Source of the DNA: Burkholderiales bacterium
GTDB taxonomy: Bacteria > Pseudomonadota > Gammaproteobacteria > Burkholderiales > SG8-39
Length of the DNA: 10,501 nt
Assembly (NCBI GenBank): GCA_017880745.1
Contig: JADGRR010000062.1
Location: 1 to 10,501, forward strand
Direction: 5' to 3'
Part shown: in pieces, positions 1-6,482 of the stretch
Numbering within the stretch: the first letter of the stretch is position 1
How the letters are laid out: each line of letters starts with the position of its first letter
Position numbers and translations under genes: made by a program
The notes under the pieces: model-generated
Database searches by the model: none
What the model was told of the DNA's origin: nothing
Seen by the model: the letters and a program-made list of their open reading frames with translations, nothing else

Positions 1-55
1 GGGGTTGAAGGCGCTCAGGGTAATCCCTAACGAAGAAAATGCGGGAGTCGCAGGA

Positions 56-61
56 TATAAT
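56..61 (+). promoter_or_regulatory. possible -10 element for the czcCBA operon
   Basis: A perfect TATAAT stands about 30 bases before the ATG at 93. No TTGACA-like -35 is found 16-20 bases upstream, where the sequence is A-rich (around CGAAGAAAA), and there is no TGn extension. If it is real, it would need an activator, as metal-responsive efflux operons often do. That is inference; it could also be a chance match. Confidence 0.25.
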
Positions 62-92
62 ACGCGACTTGGTAGCCAATGGCGGCGTGCGA

Positions 93-1439
93 ATGCCGCC
101 ATTTGCTTGGTGGCAGCGGGCTGCCGGACTCACTCTTGGAAAACTTGGAAACGAATTGCGGTTACTGCTGATAACTCTGCTCCTGACGTGGGGCCTGATG
201 GCGCAGGCGCAGGTGCAGGCGCCTGATCTGGCGCACCTCAGCCTGCGCGAAGCCGATGCGCTGCTGGCGCAGAAGAATCGCGAACTGCAGACGGCGCGGC
301 GCGCGGTGGAAGCGGCCGAGGCGGCGACGCTTACCGCTGGTGCACGACCCAATCCGAATCTCAGCCTCGGCGTCGGATCCATTAATCCGCAGGTCGGGGT
401 CGGCGCCGGCGGGCTGCGCGACAAAATCGTTGACAGCTCGATTCGCATCGATCAGTTGGTCGAGCGCGGCAATAAACGGGAACTACGCGTATCAACGGCG
501 AAGCAGTTCGAAGCCGCGAGCGGCGAGGATTTGGCCGACGTGCTGCGGCAGCAGCGCCTCGTGCTACGCGGCAGCTACTACGACCTGCTGCTGGCGCAGG
601 ACAAGGTCGCGATCAGCGCCGACACTGCGGAGCTGTATCAGCGCAGCCTGCAGGCGGCGGATCTGCGCCTGAAAGCCGGCGACATCGCCAGTTCGGACGT
701 GGCGCGCATCCGCGTCGATGCGCTGCGCGCGCAAAACGACGCGGGTGCAGCCGAGGCCGATCGCAGGCGCGCCCAGCTTGCGCTCGCCTACATGATCGGC
801 GCGGAGCGGCAGGCCGATGTGCTCAAGGCCACCGACGCCTGGCCTGCGGCGCAAGCGACGGCGGCGGCCGAACTGGACGAGCTGATCGAGCGCCGCCCGG
901 ACGTGCGCGCCGCGCGCTCGCGCATCGAAGCGGCCGGCGTCGCGCGCGACCTGGCGAAGAGCCTGAGGACGCGCGACCTCACGCTGGGCGCGCAGATCGA
1001 TCACTACCCGGCAAATCCCCTGTTCGCGGGGGGCAGCGGCGCCGGCACGGGCAACACCCTGGGGGTCTTCGTGAGTGTTCCGCTATTCATTCGGTACAAC
1101 TACGAGGGTGAGATCGCGCAGGCGGAAAGCGCCTACAATTCTGCCAACGATAATCTCGAACGCGCGCGCGCCGTGGCGCGGTCCGAGATCGCCAGAGCGC
1201 AATCGGACGTGACGGCTGCGGCGGAGCGCCTGGCACGCTACCAGGATAATCTGCTGGCCGAAGCGAAGAAATCGGCGGATTCGGCCGAATTCGCCTACAA
1301 GAACGGCGCCATCGGCGTGATGGATCTGCTGGATGCGCGGCGCACGCTGCGCGCCATACAACTGGACGCCGCGCTGGCGCAGGCCGATTACGCCAAGGCC
1401 CTGGCGGCCTGGCAGTCGGCAGTGAGCGCGACGCAATAG
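93..1439 (+). CDS. czcC: CzcC-like outer-membrane factor (TolC/OEP family) of an RND metal efflux system
   Basis: This is the outer-membrane channel of a tripartite efflux pump, which carries substrate from the periplasm to the outside. The protein has a hydrophobic signal segment at residues 22-38 (LRLLLITLLLTWGLMAQAQ) with an Ala-x-Ala type cleavage region. Two Ala/Arg/Glu-rich helical halves follow, typical of the duplicated OEP domain: the first contains LREADALLAQKN and the second EIAQAESAYNSANDNLERAR. The C-terminal part reads NGAIGVMDLLDARRTL, a characteristic OMF motif. The start is uncertain. The frame is open from an ATG at 39, but a TATAAT lies at 56-61 inside that extension and 39 has no convincing Shine-Dalgarno. 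I chose ATG 93; TTG 156 would give the shortest and cleanest signal peptide. It precedes czcB by 60 bases and czcA on the same strand, which supports the CzcC assignment over a multidrug OMF. The metal is not determinable. Confidence 0.87.
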   Translation: MPPFAWWQRAAGLTLGKLGNELRLLLITLLLTWGLMAQAQVQAPDLAHLSLREADALLAQKNRELQTARRAVEAAEAATLTAGARPNPNLSLGVGSINPQVGVGAGGLRDKIVDSSIRIDQLVERGNKRELRVSTAKQFEAASGEDLADVLRQQRLVLRGSYYDLLLAQDKVAISADTAELYQRSLQAADLRLKAGDIASSDVARIRVDALRAQNDAGAAEADRRRAQLALAYMIGAERQADVLKATDAWPAAQATAAAELDELIERRPDVRAARSRIEAAGVARDLAKSLRTRDLTLGAQIDHYPANPLFAGGSGAGTGNTLGVFVSVPLFIRYNYEGEIAQAESAYNSANDNLERARAVARSEIARAQSDVTAAAERLARYQDNLLAEAKKSADSAEFAYKNGAIGVMDLLDARRTLRAIQLDAALAQADYAKALAAWQSAVSATQ

Positions 1440-1490
1440 GGATTGGCGGTTAACCGGGCTGCACCGACCGGCGCGCCACACAACAGGATT

Positions 1491-1502
1491 GGAGGAGGAG
1501 TG
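1491..1502 (+). promoter_or_regulatory. Shine-Dalgarno and GTG start deciding the czcB start
   Basis: The sequence GGAGGAGGA (1491-1499) directly precedes a GTG at 1500-1502. It is the strongest ribosome-binding site in the window. The frame is open further upstream to a TTG at 1443, but that start has no such site and would put 19 non-hydrophobic residues ahead of the lipoprotein signal. The GTG is therefore the better start. Confidence 0.75.
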
Positions 1503-2633
1503 CGTAATTTGCTGTGGATGATGTTACTTGCCGCGGTGCTCGCGGCAGGCTGCGACCAGGCCGAGAATAAGCCCGAGCCTCCGCACGCCAGCCTCAAGGG
1601 CAACACGGTCGCGTTTCCTCCGGGCGCGGCGCAGCTCGAGACGATCAGGTCCGAGGCTGCCGAAGCGGGCAAGCCCGCCACCCTGCGCATTTCCGGCAGG
1701 CTGGTATGGGACGAGGGCAAGACCGTGCGTGTGTTTCCGCCCTTTGCCGGCCGCGTGATACGCATCCTCGCCAATCCGGGCGACACGGTGAAGCCGGGAC
1801 AGGCACTGGCAATGCTCGCTTCGCCCGAGTTCGGACAGGCCCAGGCCGAGGCGCGCCGCGGCGGCACCGACTTCGCGCTCGCCGAGAACAACCTCGCGCG
1901 CGTGCGCGAGCTGCACGCCCATGGCGTCGCGCCGCGCAAGGACCTGCAGACGGCCGAGGCCGATTACGCGCGCGCCCAGTCCGAGATGCAACGCGCGCAG
2001 ACGAAGATCAGCCTTTACGGCGGCAACGCGGCGGCAGTCGACCAGAGCTTCTCTCTGAAGAGCCCCATCGCCGGCACTGTGGTCGAGCGCAACATCAATC
2101 CGGGCCAGGAGCTGCGTTCCGATCTGGTGCTCGCCAACGCGCCGGCCATGTTCGTGATCACCGATCCGGGCCGCCTGTGGGTACAGCTCGATGCAAGCGA
2201 GGCCGACCTGGCGCTGCTGAAGCGCGGCCAGACGCTGCGGCTGCGCTCCTCCTCTTATCCCGAACAATCCTTTGCCGCCAAGGTGGACGTGGTGTCCGAT
2301 TTCATCGATCCGCTGACGCGGGTGATCAGGGTGCGCGGATCGGTAGACAACCGCGAGCGCAAGCTGAAGGGCGAGATGTTCGTCACCGCAGAAATCGACA
2401 TCGGCACCAAACCCGGCGTGCAGGTTCCGGCCAAGGCGGTGTTCCTGTCAGGCGACAAATACTTTGTCTTCACCGAGGACGCGCCCGGCACCTTCACCCG
2501 GGTCGAGGTCAAGACCGGCGGCACTGCCGACGGCGGCATCAGCGTGGTCGCGGGCCTGGCGCCGGGACAAAAGGTGGTGGTCGAAGGCAGCCTGCTGCTG
2601 CAGCGCCTGGCCCGGGAGCTGGCCGGTGATTAA
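1500..2633 (+). CDS. czcB: CzcB-like periplasmic adaptor (membrane fusion protein) of RND metal efflux, probable lipoprotein
   Basis: This adaptor joins the inner-membrane RND pump to the outer-membrane channel. From the GTG at 1500 the protein has 377 residues. It opens with a short hydrophobic signal ending in a lipobox-like LAAGC, with Cys18 as the likely lipidated residue; the Ala at -3 is acceptable but not the commonest choice. The first half of the barrel-sandwich (lipoyl-like) domain is at about residues 80-112 (GRVIRILANPGDTVKPGQAL). An alpha-hairpin rich in Ala, Arg and Glu follows, and the second lipoyl half starts near residue 188 (SPIAGTVVERNINPGQEL). A beta-barrel and a membrane-proximal domain follow (VPAKAVFLSGDKYFVF, then GLAPGQKVVVEGSLLL). 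It lacks the His-rich N-terminal metal-binding stretch known from some CzcB proteins. It lies between czcC and czcA, 60 and 125 bases from its neighbours. CusB-like or another HlyD-family role is possible, but the adjacent pump is CzcA-type. Confidence 0.88.
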   Translation: MRNLLWMMLLAAVLAAGCDQAENKPEPPHASLKGNTVAFPPGAAQLETIRSEAAEAGKPATLRISGRLVWDEGKTVRVFPPFAGRVIRILANPGDTVKPGQALAMLASPEFGQAQAEARRGGTDFALAENNLARVRELHAHGVAPRKDLQTAEADYARAQSEMQRAQTKISLYGGNAAAVDQSFSLKSPIAGTVVERNINPGQELRSDLVLANAPAMFVITDPGRLWVQLDASEADLALLKRGQTLRLRSSSYPEQSFAAKVDVVSDFIDPLTRVIRVRGSVDNRERKLKGEMFVTAEIDIGTKPGVQVPAKAVFLSGDKYFVFTEDAPGTFTRVEVKTGGTADGGISVVAGLAPGQKVVVEGSLLLQRLARELAGD

Positions 2634-2646
2634 GGCTGATTGCAAT

Positions 2647-2751
2647 ATGAGTGGATACGCCCCGAAGGAAGTCCCCTCGGGGGACATCCCCTCATACTCC
2701 CCTGAATCAGGGGCCGCTTCGCTCATTCTGAAGCAGCCCAGAGCACGATAA
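2647..2751 (+). CDS. possible 34-residue leader ORF ahead of czcA (unproven)
   Basis: A short ORF from ATG 2647 to TAA 2749-2751 fills the czcB-czcA gap and stops seven bases before the czcA ATG. Its peptide starts MSGYAPKEVPSGDIPSYSPE and ends in a basic ILKQPRAR. I recognise no family. The region is rich in palindromes (see the hairpins at 2660-2685 and 2699-2713), so the frame may be open by chance. The ORF is listed because czcA has no visible Shine-Dalgarno, and a stop codon this close could couple translation of czcA to this ORF. That role is inference only. Confidence 0.15.
   Translation: MSGYAPKEVPSGDIPSYSPESGAASLILKQPRAR
2660..2685 (+). repeat. overlapping inverted repeats with competing stems in the czcB-czcA spacer
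   Basis: Two six-base stems share bases here. CCCCGA (2660-2665) can pair with TCGGGG (2677-2682), and GTCCCC (2671-2676) can pair with GGGGAC (2680-2685) around a TCG loop. They cannot form together. No T-run follows, so this is not a standard intrinsic terminator. It may act on mRNA stability or on relative expression of czcB and czcA, or it may be part of a dispersed repeat. Confidence 0.5.
2699..2713 (+). repeat. second hairpin in the czcB-czcA spacer
   Basis: CCCCTG (2699-2704), loop AAT, CAGGGG (2708-2713) is a perfect six-base-pair hairpin. No T-run follows. It overlaps the right end of a 20-base motif that recurs, with two differences, at 5911-5930 downstream of czcA. Confidence 0.5.
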
Positions 2752-2758
2752 GCGCGCG

Positions 2759-5700
2759 ATGATCAAGCGCGTCGTTTCCTTCGCCCTGCACCAGCCGCTG
2801 TTCGTGGTGCTGGGGATGATCCTGTTCATCGGCGGCGGCATCGCCGCGTTCAAGGCGCTGCCGGTGGAGGCGTTTCCCGACGTCACCGACACCCAGGTGA
2901 CGGTAATCACGCTCTATCCCGGGCGCGCGGCCGAGGAAGTGGAGAAGCAGGTCACCATTCCGCTCGAGGTGGTGCTGGCCGGCATGCCCAACACCGTGCG
3001 CATGTTCTCGCACACCCAGTTCGGCCTGTCGTTCATCATCCTGACGTTCGATGACCGCGCCAACGCCTATTTCGCGCGCACCCAGGTGTCCGAGCGGCTG
3101 AGCGAGGCGGAGCTGCCGCCCGGGATCACGCCCCAGCTGGCGCCGCTGTCGACGCCGATCGGCGAGGTCTACCGCTATCGCCTCAAGGCCGATGGCTACG
3201 ATTCGCGCGAACTGCGCACCCTGCAGGACTGGGTGGTCATGCGCCAGCTGAAGCTGGTTCCGGGTGTCGCCGACGTGGTCACGATGGGCGGTTTGCTCAA
3301 GCAATACGAGGTCAATCCCGATCTGGCCAAGCTGCGCTATTACAACGTGACGCTGCAGCAGTTGTTTTCGTCGCTCGAGCGCGGCAACGCCAATGCCGGC
3401 GGCAGCTATCTGGAGCAAGGACGGCAGCAGTACCTGATCCGCGGCATCGGCCTCTTGCGCAGCGCGGACGACATCGGCAACATCGTCGTGGCCGAAAGAA
3501 GCGGCGTGCCGGTGCTGGTGAAGCATATCGCCGACGTGACCGTCGGCGCGGTGCCGCGCCAGGGCATCGTCGGCGAGGACCAGGACGACGACGTGGTCAC
3601 CGGCATCGTGCTGATGAGGAAGGGCGAGAATCCGTCCCAGGTGTTGCTGGGGGTGAAGGAGAAAATCGACTTCATCAACGCTTCGATGCTGCCCAAGGGC
3701 GTGAAAGCGGTGGCCTTCTACGACCGCACCTGGCTGATCGACAAGACGCTGAAGACGGTATTCACCAACCTCACCGAGGGCGCACTGCTGGTGACCCTGG
3801 TGCTGGTTTTGTTTCTCGGCAATTTTCGCGCCGCGACCATCGTCGCGGTGGTGATCCCGCTGTCGCTGCTCGCCACGTTCCTCGGCCTCACTTTCGTCGG
3901 CATTCCGGCCAACCTGCTGTCGCTGGGGGCCATGGATTTCGGCATCATCGTCGATGGCGCGGTGATCGTGGTGGAAAATGTCTTCCGCAAACTTTCCGAA
4001 TCAGCCCACGACCACGGCGACCGCACGCCGCGGCTGCAGAAGATCCTGGATGCAACGGTCGAGGTGGGCCGGCCGACGCTGTTCTCGATGCTGATCATCA
4101 TCGCCGCGCACATTCCGATCTTCACGCTGCAGCGCCAGGAGGGCAAGATATTCGCGCCCATGGCGTGGTCGGTCACCTCCGCCCTGGTCGGGTCGCTGTT
4201 GCTGTCGCTGACGCTGGTGCCGCTGCTGTGCTACTGGATGCTGCGCAAGAACCTGCCGGAGAAGGAGAACTGGCTGGTGCATCGGTGCAAGGGCGTGTAC
4301 AAGCCCACGCTCCTGTGGGCGATCGGGCACAAGAAAATCGTGATCGGTGCCGCGCTCGCGGCGCTCGCGGCGAGCCTGGCGGTGGTGCCGAGGCTCGGCA
4401 CCGAGTTCCTGCCCGAGCTGAACGAAGGCTCGATCTGGATCAACGTGCCGCTGCCCTCCAGCGTCTCGGTAACCGAGGCGCAGTCGGAGAATGCGAAGTT
4501 CCGCGCCGCGATCGCCAAAGTCCCCGAAGTCACCAGCGTCATGTCCAAGGCCGGCCGGCCCGAGGACGGCACCGATCCCAAGCTCGTCAACATGGCCGAG
4601 TTCCTGGTCGACCTGAAGCCGGAAGCGCAGTGGCGCCACGGCCTGAACCGCTTCGACCTGATGGACGAGATGGAGCGCAACCTGCTCGCCTATCCGGGCA
4701 TCGAACCCAGTTTTTCCTATCCCATCCGCGACAACGTGCTCGAATCGATCTCGCAGATCGACGGCCAGATCGTGATCAAGGTGTTCGGCTCCGACCTCGA
4801 CATGCTGCGCGAGGAATCCAAGAAAGTGCTGGCGGCGGTGCGCGATGTCCCCGGCGTGCGCCGCGCTTTCATCGACCGGCTGGGCGACCTGCCGCAGTTG
4901 CAGATCGACATCGACCGCGCGGCCGCGGCGCGCTACGGGCTGAATGTCGCCGATATCCAGGACGTGATCGAGACCGCGCTCGGCGGCAAGGCCGCGACGC
5001 AGTTATGGGAAGGCGAGCGCCGCTTCCCGGTGGCGGTGCGCCTGAAGGAGCCGGAGCGCTCGATCGAACGCATGCAGGCCATCCTGGTCTCCACGCCCTC
5101 GGGTCAGTACGTGCCGCTCGCCCAGGTGGCCCGATTCAAGACCCTGAGCGGGGCGCAGAACATCAGCCGCGAGAACAGCCAACGGGTGCAGTCGATCGGC
5201 ATTTTCATTCGCGACCGCGACATGGGCAGCGTGGTGGCAGACATGAAGGAACGCGTGGCCAAGCTGGGCGGGCTGCCACCGGGCTATACCATCACCTGGT
5301 CGGGCGAGTTCGAGAACCAGGAGCGGGCGATGACGCGCCTCGCGGTCATCGTGCCGATTTCGGTGTTGCTGATCTTCCTCCTGCTGTTCGACGCGTTCGG
5401 CTCGTTCAAGAGCGCGGCGCTGATCGTGCTCAACATCCCGTTCGCCCTGGTGGGCGGGATATTCGCGCTGCTGTTTACCGGCATTCACCTGTCGGTGTCG
5501 GCGGCGATCGGTTTCATCGCCCTGTTCGGCCAGGCGGTGCTGAACGGCGTGGTGATGGTGGCCTATTTCAACCAGTTGCGGAATGCAGGTTCGGCGCCGG
5601 AGGAGGCGGTGGTGGAAGGCTCGTTGGTACGCATGCGCACGGTGCTGATGACGGGCCTCTTGGCAATGCTGGGCTTGCTGCCCATGGCCTTGTCCCAGGG

Positions 5701-5854
5701 CATCGGCTCCGAAACGCAGAAGCCGCTCGCCGTGGTCGTCATCGGCGGCTTGATCTCCGCCACGCTGCTGACGCTGCTGGTGCTGCCCACGCTGTATCTC
5801 GCGTTCCATCACGAGCGAGCGCCAACAGCGCCGCGGCACCGCCAGGAGCAATAG
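2759..5854 (+). CDS. czcA: CzcA-like heavy-metal efflux RND transporter (proton/cation antiporter)
   Basis: This is the inner-membrane pump subunit, which uses the proton gradient to drive divalent metal ions into the CzcB/CzcC conduit. Its 1031 residues are normal for the heavy-metal-efflux (HME) RND family. It begins MIKRVVSFALHQPLFVVLGM (TM1), followed by the first periplasmic porter region with ALPVEAFPDVTDTQVTV. The family's proton-relay triad is visible in TM4 as D393, D399 and E406 (DFGIIVDGAVIVVEN), with the same spacing as D402/D408/E415 of C. metallidurans CzcA. The second half has its own TM7 entry, porter loop (SIWINVPLPSSVSVTE) and TM10-12 with GFIALFGQAVLNGVVMV. The TM4 wording is CzcA-type rather than CusA-type, so Co/Zn/Cd/Ni is more likely than Cu/Ag; the exact ion is unknown. 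There is no clear Shine-Dalgarno before the ATG. The gene looks intact, with no frameshift. Confidence 0.93.
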   Translation: MIKRVVSFALHQPLFVVLGMILFIGGGIAAFKALPVEAFPDVTDTQVTVITLYPGRAAEEVEKQVTIPLEVVLAGMPNTVRMFSHTQFGLSFIILTFDDRANAYFARTQVSERLSEAELPPGITPQLAPLSTPIGEVYRYRLKADGYDSRELRTLQDWVVMRQLKLVPGVADVVTMGGLLKQYEVNPDLAKLRYYNVTLQQLFSSLERGNANAGGSYLEQGRQQYLIRGIGLLRSADDIGNIVVAERSGVPVLVKHIADVTVGAVPRQGIVGEDQDDDVVTGIVLMRKGENPSQVLLGVKEKIDFINASMLPKGVKAVAFYDRTWLIDKTLKTVFTNLTEGALLVTLVLVLFLGNFRAATIVAVVIPLSLLATFLGLTFVGIPANLLSLGAMDFGIIVDGAVIVVENVFRKLSESAHDHGDRTPRLQKILDATVEVGRPTLFSMLIIIAAHIPIFTLQRQEGKIFAPMAWSVTSALVGSLLLSLTLVPLLCYWMLRKNLPEKENWLVHRCKGVYKPTLLWAIGHKKIVIGAALAALAASLAVVPRLGTEFLPELNEGSIWINVPLPSSVSVTEAQSENAKFRAAIAKVPEVTSVMSKAGRPEDGTDPKLVNMAEFLVDLKPEAQWRHGLNRFDLMDEMERNLLAYPGIEPSFSYPIRDNVLESISQIDGQIVIKVFGSDLDMLREESKKVLAAVRDVPGVRRAFIDRLGDLPQLQIDIDRAAAARYGLNVADIQDVIETALGGKAATQLWEGERRFPVAVRLKEPERSIERMQAILVSTPSGQYVPLAQVARFKTLSGAQNISRENSQRVQSIGIFIRDRDMGSVVADMKERVAKLGGLPPGYTITWSGEFENQERAMTRLAVIVPISVLLIFLLLFDAFGSFKSAALIVLNIPFALVGGIFALLFTGIHLSVSAAIGFIALFGQAVLNGVVMVAYFNQLRNAGSAPEEAVVEGSLVRMRTVLMTGLLAMLGLLPMALSQGIGSETQKPLAVVVIGGLISATLLTLLVLPTLYLAFHHERAPTAPRHRQEQ

Positions 5855-5864
5855 GAGTAACGAA

Positions 5865-5918
5865 ACGAGGGGACCAGGGCGGGAAAGGGAGGGTCCAGCC
5901 GGTTTCCTGGCCCCTCGT
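5865..5918 (+). repeat. long imperfect hairpin downstream of czcA
   Basis: The left arm (5865-5878, ACGAGGGG-A-CCAGG) pairs with the right arm (5906-5918, CCTGGCCCCTCGT) over 13 base pairs with one bulged A. The loop is 27 bases. It begins 10 bases after the czcA stop, so it would protect the 3' end of the czc mRNA or pause polymerase. No T-run follows (GCTCCCCTGAATTG), so a classic intrinsic terminator is not supported. Confidence 0.55.
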
Positions 5919-5941
5919 GCTCCCCTGAATTGTGCGCCTGA

Positions 5942-6072
5942 CAGGGTGTTGAAAAAGGCGGCACGCCCCCTTTATATCCCCCAATTCAGAGGCTGCCGAA
6001 ATTCGCTTCCCTCTGAGACGGTTTTGCGTACACGCATTTTGTTCCGCCCGGGAAGCGAATTTCAACAGCCTG
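5942..6072. mobile_element. MITE-like element with nested inverted repeats (non-autonomous, no ORF)
   Basis: The outer ends are CAGGGTGTTGAAA (5942-5954) and TTTCAACAGCCTG (6060-6072), inverted copies matching 12 of 13 bases. Inside lies a second, stronger inverted repeat: GAAATTCGCTTCCC (5998-6011) pairs perfectly with 6050-6063. It extends outward through GGCTG (5991-5995) and CAGCC (6066-6070) with two mismatches. The right end thus has two partial inverted partners, one at 5942 and one at 5989. The core has no coding frame of note. No clean target duplication is seen; the flanks CTGA and CTAA differ at one base. The ends resemble those of small palindromic insertion-derived elements, but I cannot name a parent IS. 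Confidence 0.5.
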
Positions 6073-6108
6073 CTAACGAATTCGCTAGGCGTCCCAAGTC
6101 GGCTGCGG

Positions 6109-6138
6109 GCGGGCCGAAACAGTCCTTGTCCGGCCCGC
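6109..6138 (+). repeat. GC-rich hairpin overlapping the rpsU promoter
   Basis: GCGGGCCG (6109-6116) pairs perfectly with CGGCCCGC (6131-6138) around a 14-base loop. The right arm begins on the last base of the proposed -35 hexamer (6126-6131). It could end readthrough from upstream or be an operator-like palindrome, but no T-run follows and the arms are far apart for a protein site. Its role is unknown. Confidence 0.4.
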
Positions 6139-6155
6139 GAAACTCCTGATATAAT
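6126..6155 (+). promoter_or_regulatory. sigma-70 promoter for the rpsU-yqeY-dnaG operon
   Basis: The -35 is TTGTCC (6126-6131, 4 of 6 to consensus), followed by an 18-base spacer and a perfect -10 TATAAT (6150-6155). A TGA directly before the -10 supplies the extended TGn motif. The predicted start point near 6162 gives a leader of about 30 bases before the rpsU ATG at 6192, with GGAG at 6183-6186 as ribosome-binding site. This is the best complete promoter in the window. Confidence 0.7.
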
Positions 6156-6191
6156 TCACGGTTTTCTGCCCAAAGAAAAGCCGGAGTATTA

Positions 6192-6404
6192 ATGCCTACA
6201 GTACGAGTCAAGGAAAACGAGCCGTTTGAAGTGGCGCTGCGCCGCTTCAAACGCACCATCGAGAAGACCGGTCTGCTGACCGAACTGCGCGCGCGGGAGT
6301 TCTACGAAAAACCCACCGCCGAACGCAAACGCAAGCTGGCCGCCGCGGTCAAGCGCCACTACAAACGCATCCGCAGCCAGCAACTGCCGCCGAAACTGTT
6401 CTGA
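6192..6404 (+). CDS. rpsU: 30S ribosomal protein S21 (bS21)
   Basis: This small basic protein of the 30S subunit lies near the mRNA exit/anti-Shine-Dalgarno region and helps initiation. Its 70 residues are the standard length. The sequence is typical of the family: MPTVRVKENEPFEVALRRFK, a central KTGLLTELRAREFYEKPTAE, then a strongly basic RKRK...KRHYKRIRS tail. The start is firm: ATG 6192 has GGAG five bases upstream and the family's usual N-terminus. It heads the macromolecular synthesis operon (rpsU-yqeY-dnaG-rpoD), with its own extended -10 promoter just upstream. In many relatives the gene upstream is tsaD, often divergent; here it is the czc cluster followed by a repeat-rich spacer. Confidence 0.97.
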   Translation: MPTVRVKENEPFEVALRRFKRTIEKTGLLTELRAREFYEKPTAERKRKLAAAVKRHYKRIRSQQLPPKLF

Positions 6405-6414
6405 TCCGCAATCA

Positions 6415-6464
6415 GTGATTGGGCGGCGAGTGACGGCCAAGCCCGTTCCCGCCTCACCCATCAC
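6415..6464 (+). repeat. nested stem-loop between rpsU and yqeY
   Basis: The 78-base gap contains GTGAT-T-GGG (6415-6423) opposite CCCATCAC (6457-6464). An alternative inner stem GGCGG (6422-6426)/CCGCC (6449-6453) is topped by ACGG/CCGT (6433-6436/6443-6446). No T-run follows. In E. coli the corresponding spacer holds a partial terminator that sets high rpsU relative to dnaG; a similar attenuating or processing role here is inference. Confidence 0.35.
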
Positions 6465-6482
6465 GCATCTCCCGCGTTCCAG

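Noticed and set aside
1443..1499. Upstream TTG start for czcB at 1443
   Set aside because: The GTG at 1500 has a GGAGGAGGA site and yields a proper lipoprotein signal. The upstream extension is not signal-like and has no ribosome-binding site.
2660..2713. Intrinsic terminator between czcB and czcA
   Set aside because: The hairpins are not followed by a T-run, and czcA lies immediately downstream in the same direction.
4165..5928. 587-codon frame on the plus strand overlapping the second half of czcA
   Set aside because: It is a +1 shadow of czcA rich in Arg/Gly/Ala. czcA itself is intact across the whole region, so this is not evidence of a frameshift.
6141..6170. LexA box at the rpsU promoter, as known for E. 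coli rpsU-dnaG-rpoD
   Set aside because: The only candidate is CTG-N10-CGG overlapping the -10. It lacks the CAG half-site and the alternating TA core.
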